Source of the DNA: Candidatus Saccharimonadota bacterium
Lineage (GTDB): Bacteria > Patescibacteriota > Saccharimonadia > Saccharimonadales > AWTP1-31
Direction: 5' to 3'
NCBI GenBank assembly: GCA_020428425.1
Contig: JAGQMX010000006.1
Location: forward strand, 1-33,993
DNA length: 33,993 nt
Under the pieces are notes generated by a model. The model was not told the DNA's origin, did no database searches, and saw only the letters and a program-made list of their open reading frames with translations. Below, piece by piece: positions 17,934-26,979 of the stretch (position 1 is the stretch's first letter; each line of letters begins with the position of its first letter). The translations under genes were made by a program, and so were the position numbers.

Positions 17934-18334
17934 TGAGTGTTAAAGCAGTAGCCAAGAACGTAAGTGTCAGCCCCCGAAAAGTCGGTGAGGTTGCTTCTCT
18001 TGTCCGTGGCCGAAGTGTTGCTGACGCGCTAGTGATCCTTTCGCACACTCCAAGAGCTTCAGCTATACCAGTTCGAAAAGCAATTGAGAGCGCTAAGGCA
18101 AATGCTGATCATAACCACAACTATAAGCCAGACACTTTAGTTATTACTGAAATTAGTGTAACGCCTGGAATGCGTCTAAAACGATTCCGACCACAAGCTC
18201 GAGGAAGTGCCGCTGAATACATCAAGCGAAGTAGCCATATCCGAGTAATTGTTGATGGCGAAATGCGTAAACCAAAGACCGTTAAGAAAGAAGTTAAAGC
18301 AGATAGCAAGCCAGCCAAGAAAGGGAGCAAGTAA
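17933..18334 (+). CDS. rplV: 50S ribosomal protein L22 (uL22)
   Basis: A 133-residue L22 whose beta-hairpin reaches into the exit tunnel. VSPRKVGEVASLVRGRSV and the hairpin region MRLKRFRPQARGSA are recognisable and lack obvious macrolide-resistance deletions, though this is a visual judgement. The C-terminal 20 residues are a Lys-rich tail (KKEVKADSKPAKKGSK) beyond the usual length of about 110. GGGAG in the tail codons precedes the rpsC start. Confidence 0.97.
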   Translation: MSVKAVAKNVSVSPRKVGEVASLVRGRSVADALVILSHTPRASAIPVRKAIESAKANADHNHNYKPDTLVITEISVTPGMRLKRFRPQARGSAAEYIKRSSHIRVIVDGEMRKPKTVKKEVKADSKPAKKGSK

Positions 18335-18963
18335 TGGGACAAAAAGTTAATCCTATCAGCATGCGATTGCAAGTTAATAAAGACTGGCGCAGTAAGTGGT
18401 TCATCAACAAACGTGAATACGCTGGCTACCTAGCTAAAGACTTGCAGGTACGTAAACTAATCCAAAATAAACTTGGTAGTCGGGCTGCTATAAATAAAGT
18501 AGACATTGAACGTTCTCCTAATCTAGTAACGGTAACTATCTATACTGCCAAAGCCGGTGTTGTTATCGGACGTGGTGGTACTGGTGCACAAGAACTAAAA
18601 AGCGCCATTGAGAATATCTATCAAGCACAAACACGAGTAAACATTGAAGAGATCAAGAAACCAGAATTACACGCTAAACTAGTTGCTGAAAATATTGCCC
18701 ACCAAATTGAACGACGAATCTCTTTCCGTAGAGCTATTAAATCTACAGCCGCCGCTACTATGCGAGCTGGTGCAAAAGGTATCCGAATTCAAGTTTCTGG
18801 ACGACTAAACGGCGCCGACATGTCTAGGCGTGAGAAAGAAATTCAAGGAAGTGTTCCACTTCATACTATTCGAGCTGACATTGACTTCGCTAGCGTACCT
18901 GCAAATACTGCAAAAGGTATTATTGGTGTAAAAGTATGGATCTATAAAGGCGAGGTAAGCTAG
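18334..18963 (+). CDS. rpsC: 30S ribosomal protein S3 (uS3)
   Basis: A 209-residue S3 at the mRNA entry site, with helicase-like function. [18 protein letters not shown] opens the protein and the KH domain GXXG region reads [13 protein letters not shown]. The C-terminal domain has [17 protein letters not shown] and HTIRADIDF. It stops at TAG, one base before rplP. It lacks the longer basic tail seen in E. coli S3 (233 residues). Confidence 0.98.
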   Translation: MGQKVNPISMRLQVNKDWRSKWFINKREYAGYLAKDLQVRKLIQNKLGSRAAINKVDIERSPNLVTVTIYTAKAGVVIGRGGTGAQELKSAIENIYQAQTRVNIEEIKKPELHAKLVAENIAHQIERRISFRRAIKSTAAATMRAGAKGIRIQVSGRLNGADMSRREKEIQGSVPLHTIRADIDFASVPANTAKGIIGVKVWIYKGEVS

Positions 18964-18964
18964 T

Positions 18965-19378
18965 ATGTTAATGCCTAAACGACAAAAGTTCCGAAAAGCT
19001 ATGAAAGGCCGTATTACCGGCGTTGCTACAAGTGGCAACTATATAGCTTTTGGCGACTATGGACTGCAAAGTCTTGGTAGTGAAAGAATTACCTCTCGTC
19101 AAATTGAAGCCGCTCGACAGGCTATGACTCGCTACATTAAGCGTGGTGGTAAAATTTGGATTAGAATTTTCCCTCACACTCCTGTTACTCGTAAACCTCA
19201 AGACGTTAAAATGGGTAGCGGTAAAGGAAATCCCGAGTTTTTTGTAGCTAAAGTCCGCCCGGGAACTATCCTATTTGAAATGCAGGGTGTTGACGAAGCT
19301 GTAGCTAGAGAAGCTATGCGACTTGCCAGCCATAAACTACCGATCAAGACAAAGTTTTTAGTAAAGGACGAGGTATAG
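18965..19378 (+). CDS. rplP: 50S ribosomal protein L16 (uL16)
   Basis: A 137-residue L16 near the A-site tRNA, normal length. Motifs: [11 protein letters not shown] at the start, [22 protein letters not shown], and [12 protein letters not shown] with the C-terminal half [14 protein letters not shown]. The first of two close ATGs (18965 and 18971) is chosen because MLMPKR is the family consensus start. It ends in TAG. Confidence 0.97.
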   Translation: MLMPKRQKFRKAMKGRITGVATSGNYIAFGDYGLQSLGSERITSRQIEAARQAMTRYIKRGGKIWIRIFPHTPVTRKPQDVKMGSGKGNPEFFVAKVRPGTILFEMQGVDEAVAREAMRLASHKLPIKTKFLVKDEV

Positions 19379-19382
19379 AATT

Positions 19383-19583
19383 ATGCAGATCCTAGAAATT
19401 AGAAAACTACCAACCGAGAAACTGACTGTGGAATGCGTAAAGCTACGTGAAGAGATTGCTGAGCTAAAACGACGTGTTCACATGGGCGAAGTAACAAATG
19501 TAAGATTAATTAGAAATAAGAGAAAAGACCTGGCCAGAATGCTTACTGTTCTTGGCGAACAGATTTACAAGGAGACCGAATAA
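19383..19583 (+). CDS. rpmC: 50S ribosomal protein L29 (uL29)
   Basis: A 66-residue L29, a two-helix protein beside L23 at the tunnel exit. IRKLPTEKLTVECVKLREE and VRLIRNKRKDLARMLTVL match the family. AAGGAG falls in its final codons and serves the overlapping rpsQ start, so the C-terminal Lys-Glu residues double as a ribosome binding site. Confidence 0.95.
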   Translation: MQILEIRKLPTEKLTVECVKLREEIAELKRRVHMGEVTNVRLIRNKRKDLARMLTVLGEQIYKETE

Positions 19584-19891
19584 TGGCTAAGACCCTAACT
19601 GGAGTTGTAGTATCCGATAAGACCGATAAAACTATCGTAGTCTCTGTTGCTACTCACAAAAACCACCCACTATACCGCAAGGCATATATTACTAATAAGA
19701 AATTCATGGCACATGATGCTAAAAACGAGGCCAAGCAAGGTGATACTGTAATTATCAGCGAAACCACTCCGTTAAGTGCTCGTAAACGACATACACTTAG
19801 TAAAGTAGTCAGCCGGGCAAAAATATCTCAGGATAACAGTGTAGAAGCTGTAACTCCAAAGACTGAAGAAATTCTAGAGGAAGAAAAGTAA
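19583..19891 (+). CDS. rpsQ: 30S ribosomal protein S17 (uS17)
   Basis: A 102-residue S17, an early 16S rRNA binder with an OB fold. [18 protein letters not shown] and the [15 protein letters not shown] block are typical. The last roughly 20 residues are an acidic tail ([13 protein letters not shown]), so it is longer than the usual 80-87 residues. It overlaps both neighbours by one base. Confidence 0.97.
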   Translation: MAKTLTGVVVSDKTDKTIVVSVATHKNHPLYRKAYITNKKFMAHDAKNEAKQGDTVIISETTPLSARKRHTLSKVVSRAKISQDNSVEAVTPKTEEILEEEK

Positions 19892-20259
19892 TGATACAGC
19901 AAGAATCAAGAATCGGCGTTTGTGACAATAGCGGTGCAAAAGAACTTCTTTGCATTCGTGTACTAGGTGGTACCCGCAAGCGTTACGCTCGAGTCGGCGA
20001 TACTATCGTGGCTACCGTAAAAGAAGCAGCTCCAAACGGAACAGTTAAAAAGAAGACTGTCGTTCGGGCAGTTGTTGTGCGTACTAAGAATGTTATTAAA
20101 CGAAAAGATGGTTCAACCATTCGATTCGATGACAATGCAGCTGTAGTAATTGGTGACGACAAACTACCACGAGCCACTCGTATCTTTGGACCAGTACCAA
20201 GAGAACTTCGAGAATTAGGCTTTGCGAAAATAATTTCACTTGCACCGGAGGTCCTATAA
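19891..20259 (+). CDS. rplN: 50S ribosomal protein L14 (uL14)
   Basis: A 122-residue L14, exactly the usual length, at the subunit interface and the docking site for the silencing factor Rsf[38 protein letters not shown] and [11 protein letters not shown] are diagnostic. GGAGG lies at the end of its coding sequence as the Shine-Dalgarno for rplX. Confidence 0.98.
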   Translation: MIQQESRIGVCDNSGAKELLCIRVLGGTRKRYARVGDTIVATVKEAAPNGTVKKKTVVRAVVVRTKNVIKRKDGSTIRFDDNAAVVIGDDKLPRATRIFGPVPRELRELGFAKIISLAPEVL

Positions 20260-20624
20260 TGAGTAGTCCCATAAGCGTCCGAAACCATGGCAAAGCTAAT
20301 GAAGTATTTAAAATTCGCCTGCGAAAAGGTGATGAAGTAATGCTGTTAGCTGGCAAGAATAAAGGTAAGACTGGCAAAGTAATTGCTACTCATCCACGAC
20401 TTAATAAAGTAACCGTTGAAGGACTAAATATTGTTAAAAAGCACATCAAGCCAAATAAACAATATCCTCAAGGTGGAATAATCCCAATAACCAAGCCAAT
20501 TGACGTATCTAAGGTTGGTATCATCGACCCTAGTTCAAAGAAACCAACCCGAATTGGCTACAAATTTAATGCAAAGAACGAAAAAGTTAGAGTATATAAG
20601 TCTAGCGGAAAGGAGATCAAGTAA
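20259..20624 (+). CDS. rplX: 50S ribosomal protein L24 (uL24)
   Basis: A 121-residue L24, an assembly initiator near the tunnel exit. The KOW motif (KGDEVMLLAGKNKGKTGKV) and GLNIVKKHIKPN are clear. The short loop that in many bacteria reads CPKCGKPTR here reads DPSSKKPTR, so no CxxC pair is present. The N-terminus carries about 15 extra residues. It ends in KEIK encoded by AAGGAGATCAAG, which contains the rplE Shine-Dalgarno. Confidence 0.95.
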   Translation: MSSPISVRNHGKANEVFKIRLRKGDEVMLLAGKNKGKTGKVIATHPRLNKVTVEGLNIVKKHIKPNKQYPQGGIIPITKPIDVSKVGIIDPSSKKPTRIGYKFNAKNEKVRVYKSSGKEIK

Positions 20625-21238
20625 TGGCAACTGCAACTAAACAACCAAAAGCTACTAAAGCCAACAAGTCAGATCAGTCTAACTACACTGCCCGTCTAAA
20701 AGATCTCTACCAAAAGACTTACGCAAAAGAACTAATGAAGGAGCTTGAGCTTGGTAACATCAATCAAGTACCTAAACTACAAAAGATTGTGGTAAATGTC
20801 GGCCTAGGACGAGCAAAAGACGATAAAAAAATGCTGGAAGTAGCTAAGAATACACTGAGAAAAATTACTGCCCAGGAGCCAATCGACACGGTAGCAAAAA
20901 ATTCAATTGCTGGCTTTAAACTTCGAGAAGGTAACAAAATTGGTTTGAAAGTTACTCTTCGAGGCAATCACATGTACGAATTCGCCGATCGACTAATTAA
21001 CATTGTCATTCCACGTCTGCGTGATTTCCACGGAGTTAAGAATACTGCTTTTGATCAATCTGGAAACTTTAGTATCGGCTTCGTAGATCAATCAGTTTTC
21101 CCTGAACTATCTTACGAAGAAACAACTACCGCTCATGGCCTTCAAGCCATATTCGTCATCAAAGCCAACAACGTAAATGAATCTCAAGCGCTACTAACTA
21201 AACTAGGTATGCCGTTTGAGAAGAAGGAGAATAAGTAA
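20624..21238 (+). CDS. rplE: 50S ribosomal protein L5 (uL5)
   Basis: A 204-residue L5 that binds 5S rRNA in the central protuberance. The family core ([59 protein letters not shown]) is intact. The first roughly 20 residues are a Lys/Thr/Ala-rich extension ([13 protein letters not shown]), since the usual length is about 180. It overlaps rplX and rpsN by one base each. Confidence 0.97.
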   Translation: MATATKQPKATKANKSDQSNYTARLKDLYQKTYAKELMKELELGNINQVPKLQKIVVNVGLGRAKDDKKMLEVAKNTLRKITAQEPIDTVAKNSIAGFKLREGNKIGLKVTLRGNHMYEFADRLINIVIPRLRDFHGVKNTAFDQSGNFSIGFVDQSVFPELSYEETTTAHGLQAIFVIKANNVNESQALLTKLGMPFEKKENK

Positions 21239-21507
21239 TGGCTAGAAAATCTAATATTGCCCGAGACAAAAAGCGCGCCAAGATGCATGCTAAGTATGCT
21301 GCTAAGCGAGCTGAACTGAAGAAGTTAGGTGATCTAGATGGACTACATCTATTACCAAAGAATTCTTCACCTACAAGATTAAAGAACCGATGTATTGAAA
21401 CCGGAAGGCCCCACGCTTACATGCGAACCTTCGGGCTATCACGTATATCATTTAGAGAACACGCTAGTAAGGGTGAAATACCTGGCGTAACGAAAGCGAG
21501 CTGGTAA
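21238..21507 (+). CDS. rpsN: 30S ribosomal protein S14, zinc-independent form (uS14)
   Basis: An 89-residue S14. The C-terminal half ([19 protein letters not shown] and [12 protein letters not shown]) is the conserved signature. It belongs to the C-minus class: the CxxC pairs of zinc-binding S14 (the 61-residue type) are absent and only one Cys remains. In bacteria that hold both forms the C-minus copy is zinc-repressed; here it is embedded in the main operon, so it is presumably the standard S14. Confidence 0.97.
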   Translation: MARKSNIARDKKRAKMHAKYAAKRAELKKLGDLDGLHLLPKNSSPTRLKNRCIETGRPHAYMRTFGLSRISFREHASKGEIPGVTKASW

Positions 21508-21908
21508 TGACACAGACATCAACAGACCCAATTTCAGACATGCTAACCCGAATTCGGAATGCTATTGCAGTTCGAAAATCAGATATTGTATTGCCTCACA
21601 GTAACGTAAAAGAATCAGTAGCCAAATTACTTCAGAAGAATAACTTCGTTGAAAAAATCACTGTAGCTGATGCGAGCATTGGTAAAACATTGCACGTCAA
21701 GATAAACCTTGAAGATAGCAACGCTAAAATTACTGAAATCAAAAGACTTAGCACTCCTGGACGACGATACTACGTAGCAGCTAAAGACATTCCAACTGTA
21801 AAAAGTGGTCGTGGCTTAGTAATTGTATCGACATCAAAAGGTATGATGACTGGCAGTGAAGCTAAAAAAGTCGGTATCGGCGGTGAATTAATTTGTAAGG
21901 TATTTTAA
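21507..21908 (+). CDS. rpsH: 30S ribosomal protein S8 (uS8)
   Basis: A 133-residue S8, normal length, a central 16S rRNA binder and the spc-operon translational repressor in E. coli. DPISDMLTRIRNA starts the protein and the C-terminal half contains STPGRRYYV and GLVIVSTSKGMMT. The stop and the rplF start are separated by one base. Confidence 0.98.
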   Translation: MTQTSTDPISDMLTRIRNAIAVRKSDIVLPHSNVKESVAKLLQKNNFVEKITVADASIGKTLHVKINLEDSNAKITEIKRLSTPGRRYYVAAKDIPTVKSGRGLVIVSTSKGMMTGSEAKKVGIGGELICKVF

Positions 21909-21909
21909 G

Positions 21910-22449
21910 ATGAGTCGTGTAGGAAAATCACCAATTACAGTACCATCTGGAGTTAACGTCTCTATAGCTGACGATGTAATTACGGTTACTGGTTCAAAAG
22001 GTACACTTTCTGAACCTCAGATCGAAGACATAACGGTAAAGTTAGAAGATAACGTAATTACTGTAACTCGAGCTAACGATATGCCTAAAATTAGAGCTAA
22101 ACATGGCCTAATGCGAGCTTTGATCAATAACATGGTTGTTGGAGTATCTGAAGGATTCTCTAAGCAGCTAGAGATTAAAGGTGTAGGTTATCGGGTTGCT
22201 CAAGCCGGAACTGATCTTAAACTAAATGTTGGCTTCTCTCACGATATTATGTACCCTATTCCTCAGGGAGTAAAAGTGGATATCCAAGGCACAGTCATGA
22301 CAGTCAGCGGCATCAGCCGTCAACAAGTCGGACAAGTTGCTGCCGAAATCCGAGCTATTAAGAAACCTGAGCCCTACAAAGGTAAAGGTATTATGTATGT
22401 CGGCGAACGAATACTTCGTAAGTCAGGTAAGTCAGGTAAGGAAAAATAA
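21910..22449 (+). CDS. rplF: 50S ribosomal protein L6 (uL6)
   Basis: A 179-residue L6 with two tandem related domains, near the sarcin-ricin loop where EF-G and EF-Tu act. MSRVGKSPI, MRALINNMVVGVSEGF and the C-terminal KPEPYKGKGIMYVGE are diagnostic. The end shows a tiny tandem duplication (AAGTCAGGT twice) coding SGKSGK. It overlaps rplR by one base. Confidence 0.98.
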   Translation: MSRVGKSPITVPSGVNVSIADDVITVTGSKGTLSEPQIEDITVKLEDNVITVTRANDMPKIRAKHGLMRALINNMVVGVSEGFSKQLEIKGVGYRVAQAGTDLKLNVGFSHDIMYPIPQGVKVDIQGTVMTVSGISRQQVGQVAAEIRAIKKPEPYKGKGIMYVGERILRKSGKSGKEK

Positions 22450-22802
22450 TGGAACGATTAAAGAAGAAACAACTAAATCTTAAGCATCGTAAGGCCCGAG
22501 TTAGGTCTACTATTTCTGGTACTGCTAAGCGACCTAGACTAACTGTCCATATCAGCAATCGGCATGTATCAGCTCAATTAATAAACGATGAAAAACACCA
22601 GACTATTGCAGCAACTACCTCAGTTGGCAGGAAAGAGAAAGTTACAATAACTGAACTAGCTATCGCTGCTGGTGAGGATATTGCTAAAAAAGCTCAAAAA
22701 GCTAAGATTAAATCTGTAGTATTTGACCGAAATGGCCGACAATATCACGGAAGAATACAGGCTCTAGCTGAATCAGCCCGTAAAAATGGATTGGAGTTCT
22801 AA
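22449..22802 (+). CDS. rplR: 50S ribosomal protein L18 (uL18)
   Basis: A 117-residue L18, the 5S rRNA partner of L5, normal length. RPRLTVHISNRHVSAQLI, VFDRNGRQYHGRIQAL and the closing GLEF are the family marks. No extension. rpsE begins directly after the stop. Confidence 0.97.
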   Translation: MERLKKKQLNLKHRKARVRSTISGTAKRPRLTVHISNRHVSAQLINDEKHQTIAATTSVGRKEKVTITELAIAAGEDIAKKAQKAKIKSVVFDRNGRQYHGRIQALAESARKNGLEF

Positions 22803-23447
22803 ATGGTAGATTCACAAAACACTCAAAGAATGAATCGAAAGATTGATCAAGAAGAAAAACAGTTCGATGAACGTGTACTAGCTATTGATCGTGTTGCTCG
22901 TGTTGTAAAAGGCGGACGAAGATTTAGATTCCGTGCCCTAGTTGTAGTTGGCGACAAGAAGAACAAGGTGGGTGTAGGCTCTGCTAAAGGTGCTGACGTA
23001 TCTACTGCTGTTTCTAAAGCCGTAGACGTCGCTAAAAAGAGTATGATCAATGTAACACTATACAAAGGTACGCTGCCACATGATGCACTTACTAAAGTAG
23101 GTGGTGCGAATATTCTAATTAAGCCAGCCAGCCCCGGTACTGGTCTAATTGCTGGTGGTGTGGTAAGAACCATCTTGGAAGTTGCTGGTGTGCATAACGC
23201 TCTAAGTAAATCACTTGGATCAAGCAACAAGACTAACACTGCTTACGCAGTAATAGAGGCTCTAGACAGTATGGTTCCTGCTAAAAACTGGGTTACATCC
23301 AAGCCAATTGAAAAGAAAGATAAGAAAGTCACGAAAGCTGCAGATAGTAAAACAGATGATGCGAAAAGTGAAGATAAGCCAAAAGCAAAAACTACAAAAG
23401 CTACCAAGCCAAAAACTGAATCAAAAGCTAAAAAAGAGGCTAAATAA
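22803..23447 (+). CDS. rpsE: 30S ribosomal protein S5 (uS5)
   Basis: A 214-residue S5 involved in accuracy and mRNA entry. FDERVLAIDRVARVVKGGRRFRF forms the double-stranded-RNA-binding domain and GTGLIAGGVVRTILEVAGV the C-terminal domain. About 45 residues at the end are a low-complexity tail of Lys, Ala, Thr and Asp (KTTKATKPKTESKAKKEAK). The next gene is rplO, not rpmD: L30 is absent, a hallmark of CPR ribosomes. The overlap with rplO is one base, so no gene has been missed there. Confidence 0.98.
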   Translation: MVDSQNTQRMNRKIDQEEKQFDERVLAIDRVARVVKGGRRFRFRALVVVGDKKNKVGVGSAKGADVSTAVSKAVDVAKKSMINVTLYKGTLPHDALTKVGGANILIKPASPGTGLIAGGVVRTILEVAGVHNALSKSLGSSNKTNTAYAVIEALDSMVPAKNWVTSKPIEKKDKKVTKAADSKTDDAKSEDKPKAKTTKATKPKTESKAKKEAK

Positions 23448-23917
23448 TGAGTTACAATAAACTAAACATTACTAGCAAAAAGTCTGGCAACCGAGTCGGT
23501 AGAGGTATTTCTGCTGGACAAGGAAAGACTGCTGGACGTGGTACCAAAGGACAAAAGGCCCGAACTGGATTTAGTCTTCGACCTGGATTTGAAGGCGGAC
23601 AAAACCCGCTAATGCAACGTTTTCCTAAACTTCGAGGTTTTAAGTCTTTCAAGACTAAACCAGAAGTCGTCCAAATTAGCGACTTAGATAATTTTGGAGT
23701 GAATATAGATAACTTCACTCTAGCTGAAGCTGGACTTATCTCTAGCCCTTACGTAAAAGTAAAACTTATCGCTAACGGTGAAGTAACCAAGAAACATACT
23801 GTTAGTCTACAGGCTGCATCGGCCACCGCTGAAGCTGCTGTCAAGAAGGCTGGTGGTGAGTTTAAGCAAGTCCCGCGAATTGGCGAACCGAAGAAAACTG
23901 ATACTAAATCAAAATAA
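23447..23917 (+). CDS. rplO: 50S ribosomal protein L15 (uL15)
   Basis: A 156-residue L15, a late assembly protein. The Gly/Arg/Lys-rich N-terminal arm (GRGISAGQGKTAGRG, KGQKARTG) and the globular C-terminus are normal, with a short KTDTKSK tail. It is the last gene of the rplC operon. A large inverted repeat and the secY promoter follow in the 114-base gap. Confidence 0.97.
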   Translation: MSYNKLNITSKKSGNRVGRGISAGQGKTAGRGTKGQKARTGFSLRPGFEGGQNPLMQRFPKLRGFKSFKTKPEVVQISDLDNFGVNIDNFTLAEAGLISSPYVKVKLIANGEVTKKHTVSLQAASATAEAAVKKAGGEFKQVPRIGEPKKTDTKSK

Positions 23918-23934
23918 TTAATTTGTAGTAATTA

Positions 23935-23997
23935 CTAGTTATTTATTCATTTTTCATCTAAGAGCCAAGCATCCAAAATGATGTATTAAATAACTGG
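23935..23997. repeat. Nested inverted repeat upstream of secY
   Basis: CTAGTTATTTA (23935-23945) pairs with TAAATAACTGG (23987-23997) with one G-U pair. Within it TCATTTT (23947-23953) pairs with AAAATGA (23975-23981), leaving a 21-base apical loop. There is no T-tract right after it, so it is not a standard terminator. It could be an mRNA 3'-end structure for the rplO operon, or an operator, since its right arm overlaps the likely secY -35 region. Confidence 0.5.
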
Positions 23998-24023
23998 TTA
24001 CAAACATAAATTTAATGTAGAAT
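23995..24023 (+). promoter_or_regulatory. secY promoter, near-leaderless
   Basis: TAGAAT (24018-24023) lies 8 bases before the secY ATG. A weak -35, TGGTTA (23995-24000), stands 17 bases upstream. GGA just before the start is too short and close to be a strong Shine-Dalgarno. Confidence 0.55.
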
Positions 24024-24031
24024 AGTTTGGA

Positions 24032-25564
24032 ATGAGTTGGAAAGTAATTTGGTCATCATTAAAGAGTGCAGACATGCGCAAACGCCTATTGGCTGTTATG
24101 GGCATGTTATTTGTATTCCGTATTTTTGCCCATATTCCCGTACCTCTTGCTGACCCTACCACCCTAAAGCAAATTCTTGAAAATGTCTTTACCTCCAGCG
24201 AAACCCCTCAGTTATTCAGTTTTATTAACGTTCTATCTGGTGGGGCACTGGCTAACTTCTCAATCATGCTTGTTGGTTTAGGCCCCTACATTAATGCATC
24301 TATTATTTTACAGCTGTTAACTAAAGCTATCCCTCAGCTTGAGGCCTTGAATAAAGAAGGTGAATACGGTCGAAAGAAGATTAACCAATATACCCGTATA
24401 TTAACCCTACCGCTAGCTATCATGCAGTCTATTGGTGCCATCTATCTAGTAAGACAATCTGCTTCCAGTATCGGTGGACTGGGGGATATCACAGCCAATA
24501 CCTCGCTTATGCAGTGGGTCTTAATGGTTTGTGCCCTAACTGGTGGGTCTATGATCCTTATGTGGCTTGGAGAACTAATCACAGAACAGAACGTTGGAAA
24601 TGGTATATCACTAATCATTACCGTAGGTATTGTTAGTAGCTTGCCAGGCACCATCGGATCACTACTAACTAGCGTAATAAATGAAAATGAAAAATGGAAT
24701 ATTTTCGGTCGTCAGCTACCTATTGATCAACAAGGTCTGCTATACACGCTCCTGATAGTAGCAATAGTTACAATCGTCACAGTTCTGGTAGTAAAGCTGA
24801 ACGAGGCTTCCCGGAATATTACAATCAACTACGCGAAACGGGTCCAAGGCAACCGTAGCTACGGTGGGGTAACAACCACACTGCCGGTTAAACTTATCAC
24901 TGCTGGAGTAATACCAATTATTTTCGCAGTTGCTTTCTTAAGCGTCCCAAGTTTTGTTGGGCAATTGATGACCTCATCAAGTAGCGCTCGCCTACAATCA
25001 CTAGGTGCTGAACTAGTAAAATTATTCCAAAACCCGACTGCCCAGACCTTCCAGCAACCTGGCTGGCAACCATACATCTATCCATTAGTCTACTTTATAC
25101 TGGTTTTTGCTTTTACATTCTTCTACACATCTATTGCATTCAACACCAAGGAAATTGCCGAAAACCTCCAAAAACAAGGTGGCTTTATTGAAGGAGTACG
25201 AATTGGAGCTCAAACTGAGAAATATCTAGGTAAAGTAGTCAATCGACTTACCCTGTTTGGGGCTTTATCGCTAGGTATGTTGGCCTTAATGCCAATCCTT
25301 GGTCAGAAATTCCTAACCACCAACATATCGCTAGGTGGAACCAGCCTACTGATCTTGGTATCTGTAGCTCTAGAGACCCTACGTCAGATCGAATCTCGAG
25401 CTCTTATGGCCACATACGACCAATATACCCAGGATGACTTCTTTTATGACTCCAGCGAGCCAGCACAGGCTGCAACAGGGGGTAGGAGGCTAAGGTTTAT
25501 CCCTAAAACTCTAAAAAGATCAGGTAAAAAGAGCGATAATTCAACTAAATCAAAAGATAATTAG
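24032..25564 (+). CDS. secY: Protein translocase subunit SecY
   Basis: A 510-residue SecY, the channel of the Sec export machinery in the cytoplasmic membrane. Ten membrane spans can be traced, from [20 protein letters not shown] to the last near [12 protein letters not shown]. Conserved parts are the plug region, [13 protein letters not shown] and the cytosolic loops with [13 protein letters not shown] and GFIEGVRIG. The usual length is about 430-440; the extra is an enlarged periplasmic loop (about 310-350) and a Lys/Ser-rich C-terminal tail. It is monocistronic by appearance. adk and map, which follow secY in many bacteria, are not here. Confidence 0.97.
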   Translation: MSWKVIWSSLKSADMRKRLLAVMGMLFVFRIFAHIPVPLADPTTLKQILENVFTSSETPQLFSFINVLSGGALANFSIMLVGLGPYINASIILQLLTKAIPQLEALNKEGEYGRKKINQYTRILTLPLAIMQSIGAIYLVRQSASSIGGLGDITANTSLMQWVLMVCALTGGSMILMWLGELITEQNVGNGISLIITVGIVSSLPGTIGSLLTSVINENEKWNIFGRQLPIDQQGLLYTLLIVAIVTIVTVLVVKLNEASRNITINYAKRVQGNRSYGGVTTTLPVKLITAGVIPIIFAVAFLSVPSFVGQLMTSSSSARLQSLGAELVKLFQNPTAQTFQQPGWQPYIYPLVYFILVFAFTFFYTSIAFNTKEIAENLQKQGGFIEGVRIGAQTEKYLGKVVNRLTLFGALSLGMLALMPILGQKFLTTNISLGGTSLLILVSVALETLRQIESRALMATYDQYTQDDFFYDSSEPAQAATGGRRLRFIPKTLKRSGKKSDNSTKSKDN

Positions 25565-25572
25565 AAAATGTC

Positions 25573-25602
25573 TTTACATTTGTTAGATCTATCTGTTATA
25601 AT
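25573..25602 (+). promoter_or_regulatory. infA-rpoA operon promoter
   Basis: TTTACA (25573-25578) and a perfect TATAAT (25597-25602) 18 bases apart, with a TGT extended -10. The predicted start near 25609 leaves only about 12 untranslated bases before infA and no Shine-Dalgarno. Confidence 0.75.
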
Positions 25603-25620
25603 TGGCTCTTAGTTATATTT

Positions 25621-25842
25621 ATGGCAGTAAACAAGGAAGTAATCGAACTAACGGGCACAATAGTAGAGACTCTACCTGGGACTCAGTTTCGTGTCGAACT
25701 TGAAAACGGTCATAAAATTATAGCTCATGTTGCAGGAAAGATGCGGAAACATTATATCCGAATCGTCCCCGGTGACAGCGTTACGGTCGAGTTGACCCCT
25801 TACGATCTTACGAAGGGCAGAATCACCTATCGCAAATCATAA
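25621..25842 (+). CDS. infA: Translation initiation factor IF-1
   Basis: A 73-residue IF-1, normal length, an OB-fold protein that blocks the A site during initiation. [27 protein letters not shown] and [28 protein letters not shown] match the family (given here as landmarks). It heads the transcript containing rpmJ, rpsM, rpsK, rpsD and rpoA. The very short leader means it is probably translated without Shine-Dalgarno pairing, although the gene encodes an initiation factor. Confidence 0.97.
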   Translation: MAVNKEVIELTGTIVETLPGTQFRVELENGHKIIAHVAGKMRKHYIRIVPGDSVTVELTPYDLTKGRITYRKS

Positions 25843-25911
25843 TCGTAATTGATTATATTTTATTAAAATTAAGGCAGTGTGTTATGAATTCCAGAAAGGA
25901 ACATGATCCGT

Positions 25912-26028
25912 ATGAAAGTACGTGCTAGCGTCAAAAAAATCAGTCCAGACGATAAGATAGTCCGCCGCAAAGGTAAGGTCTATGTTATTAACAAATTAAA
26001 GCCTAAACACAAGCAAAGGCAAGGTTAA
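25912..26028 (+). CDS. rpmJ: 50S ribosomal protein L36, zinc-independent form (bL36)
   Basis: A 38-residue protein beginning MKVRASVKK and ending PKHKQRQG, the exact borders of L36. The usual zinc ribbon (CxxC, then Cys and His) is lost: the first pair is replaced by SPDD and the third Cys by Asn, leaving only the His. The start at 25912 is chosen over an in-frame ATG at 25903 because it gives the family N-terminus and an 11-base spacing from AAGGA (25896-25900), while the upstream ATG would be only 2 bases away. It ends 2 bases before rpsM. Confidence 0.95.
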   Translation: MKVRASVKKISPDDKIVRRKGKVYVINKLKPKHKQRQG

Positions 26029-26030
26029 AC

Positions 26031-26417
26031 ATGGCTAGAATTTCTGGTGTAACTATTCCTTCTGAAAAACAAATTCAAATTGCCCTAACTTATGTCTACG
26101 GCATAGGCCCAAAAACTAGTAGTGATATCCTTACAGCAGCTAAAATTGATAAAACTGTCCGAGTAAAGAACCTAACTGATTCTGAGATCTCTAAAATTCA
26201 AGACGTTATTAACGACACCCTAACTGTTGAAGGTGAACTTCAAAGAATTGTTAGCGGTAATATTAAGCGTCTAAAAGATATTAACGCCTACCGAGGTCTT
26301 CGACACAAGCAGAATCTTCCATCAAGAGGCCAAAGAACTAAGACTAACGCTCGAACCCGTCGTGGTAAGAAAGTAACTGTAGGGGGAACAGCCAAGAAAG
26401 TAGCGGCTAAGACCTAA
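26031..26417 (+). CDS. rpsM: 30S ribosomal protein S13 (uS13)
   Basis: A 128-residue S13 in the head, contacting P-site t[21 protein letters not shown] opens it; [14 protein letters not shown] and [21 protein letters not shown] are the conserved blocks. A short Lys/Ala tail replaces the usual basic end. The 14-base gap to rpsK includes TAGGAAA as a possible weak Shine-Dalgarno. Confidence 0.98.
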   Translation: MARISGVTIPSEKQIQIALTYVYGIGPKTSSDILTAAKIDKTVRVKNLTDSEISKIQDVINDTLTVEGELQRIVSGNIKRLKDINAYRGLRHKQNLPSRGQRTKTNARTRRGKKVTVGGTAKKVAAKT

Positions 26418-26431
26418 GATTAGGAAATATT

Positions 26432-26977
26432 ATGACTGAAGATAAATCAAAGACTACAACCCAAGCAGAAGAAAAGAAAACCGCCAAGGCCGATGAGCCA
26501 GTGGTTACTAAAACTCAGGCAAAGAAAGAAACTCAAGAAGCTCCTAAAGATAGCCCAGATACAACATCTAGCGAAAATGAAAGTGGCGAAGTTAAGAAAG
26601 CTCCAAAACGAAAGAAAGTTAAGCGCGCAGTACCTTACGGACAAGTACACATATCTGCCTCTTTCAATAATACTATCGTAACCTTTACTGATTCTAACGG
26701 TGGAGCTCTTACAGCATCAAGTTCGGGGGCCTGTGGCTTCCGAGGATCAAAGAAAGGCACCGCCTATGCAGCGCAGGTAGCAGCTGAAAAAGCTGGACAA
26801 ATGGCCCAACAACAATACGGATTCACTAAAGCCGATGTTTATGTCAAAGGTATAGGCCTAGGTAGAGAATCTGCCGTTCGAACCCTTAATACACTAGGAA
26901 TTGCTGTTGAATCAATTAAAGATGTTACAGGAGTCGCTCATGGTGGCGTACGTCCACGGAAAGCGAGAAGGGTCTAA
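26432..26977 (+). CDS. rpsK: 30S ribosomal protein S11 with long N-terminal extension (uS11)
   Basis: 181 residues where the family has about 129. The extra is an N-terminal extension of roughly 55 residues, almost all Lys, Glu, Thr, Ala and Asp (for example [19 protein letters not shown]), predicted to be disordered. The core begins near [18 protein letters not shown] and continues through [17 protein letters not shown] and the C-terminal [18 protein letters not shown]11 lines the mRNA exit platform, so the extension would project near the Shine-Dalgarno/anti-Shine-Dalgarno site; a role there is inference. A later start inside the extension cannot be excluded. Confidence 0.96.
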   Translation: MTEDKSKTTTQAEEKKTAKADEPVVTKTQAKKETQEAPKDSPDTTSSENESGEVKKAPKRKKVKRAVPYGQVHISASFNNTIVTFTDSNGGALTASSSGACGFRGSKKGTAYAAQVAAEKAGQMAQQQYGFTKADVYVKGIGLGRESAVRTLNTLGIAVESIKDVTGVAHGGVRPRKARRV

Positions 26978-26979
26978 GC

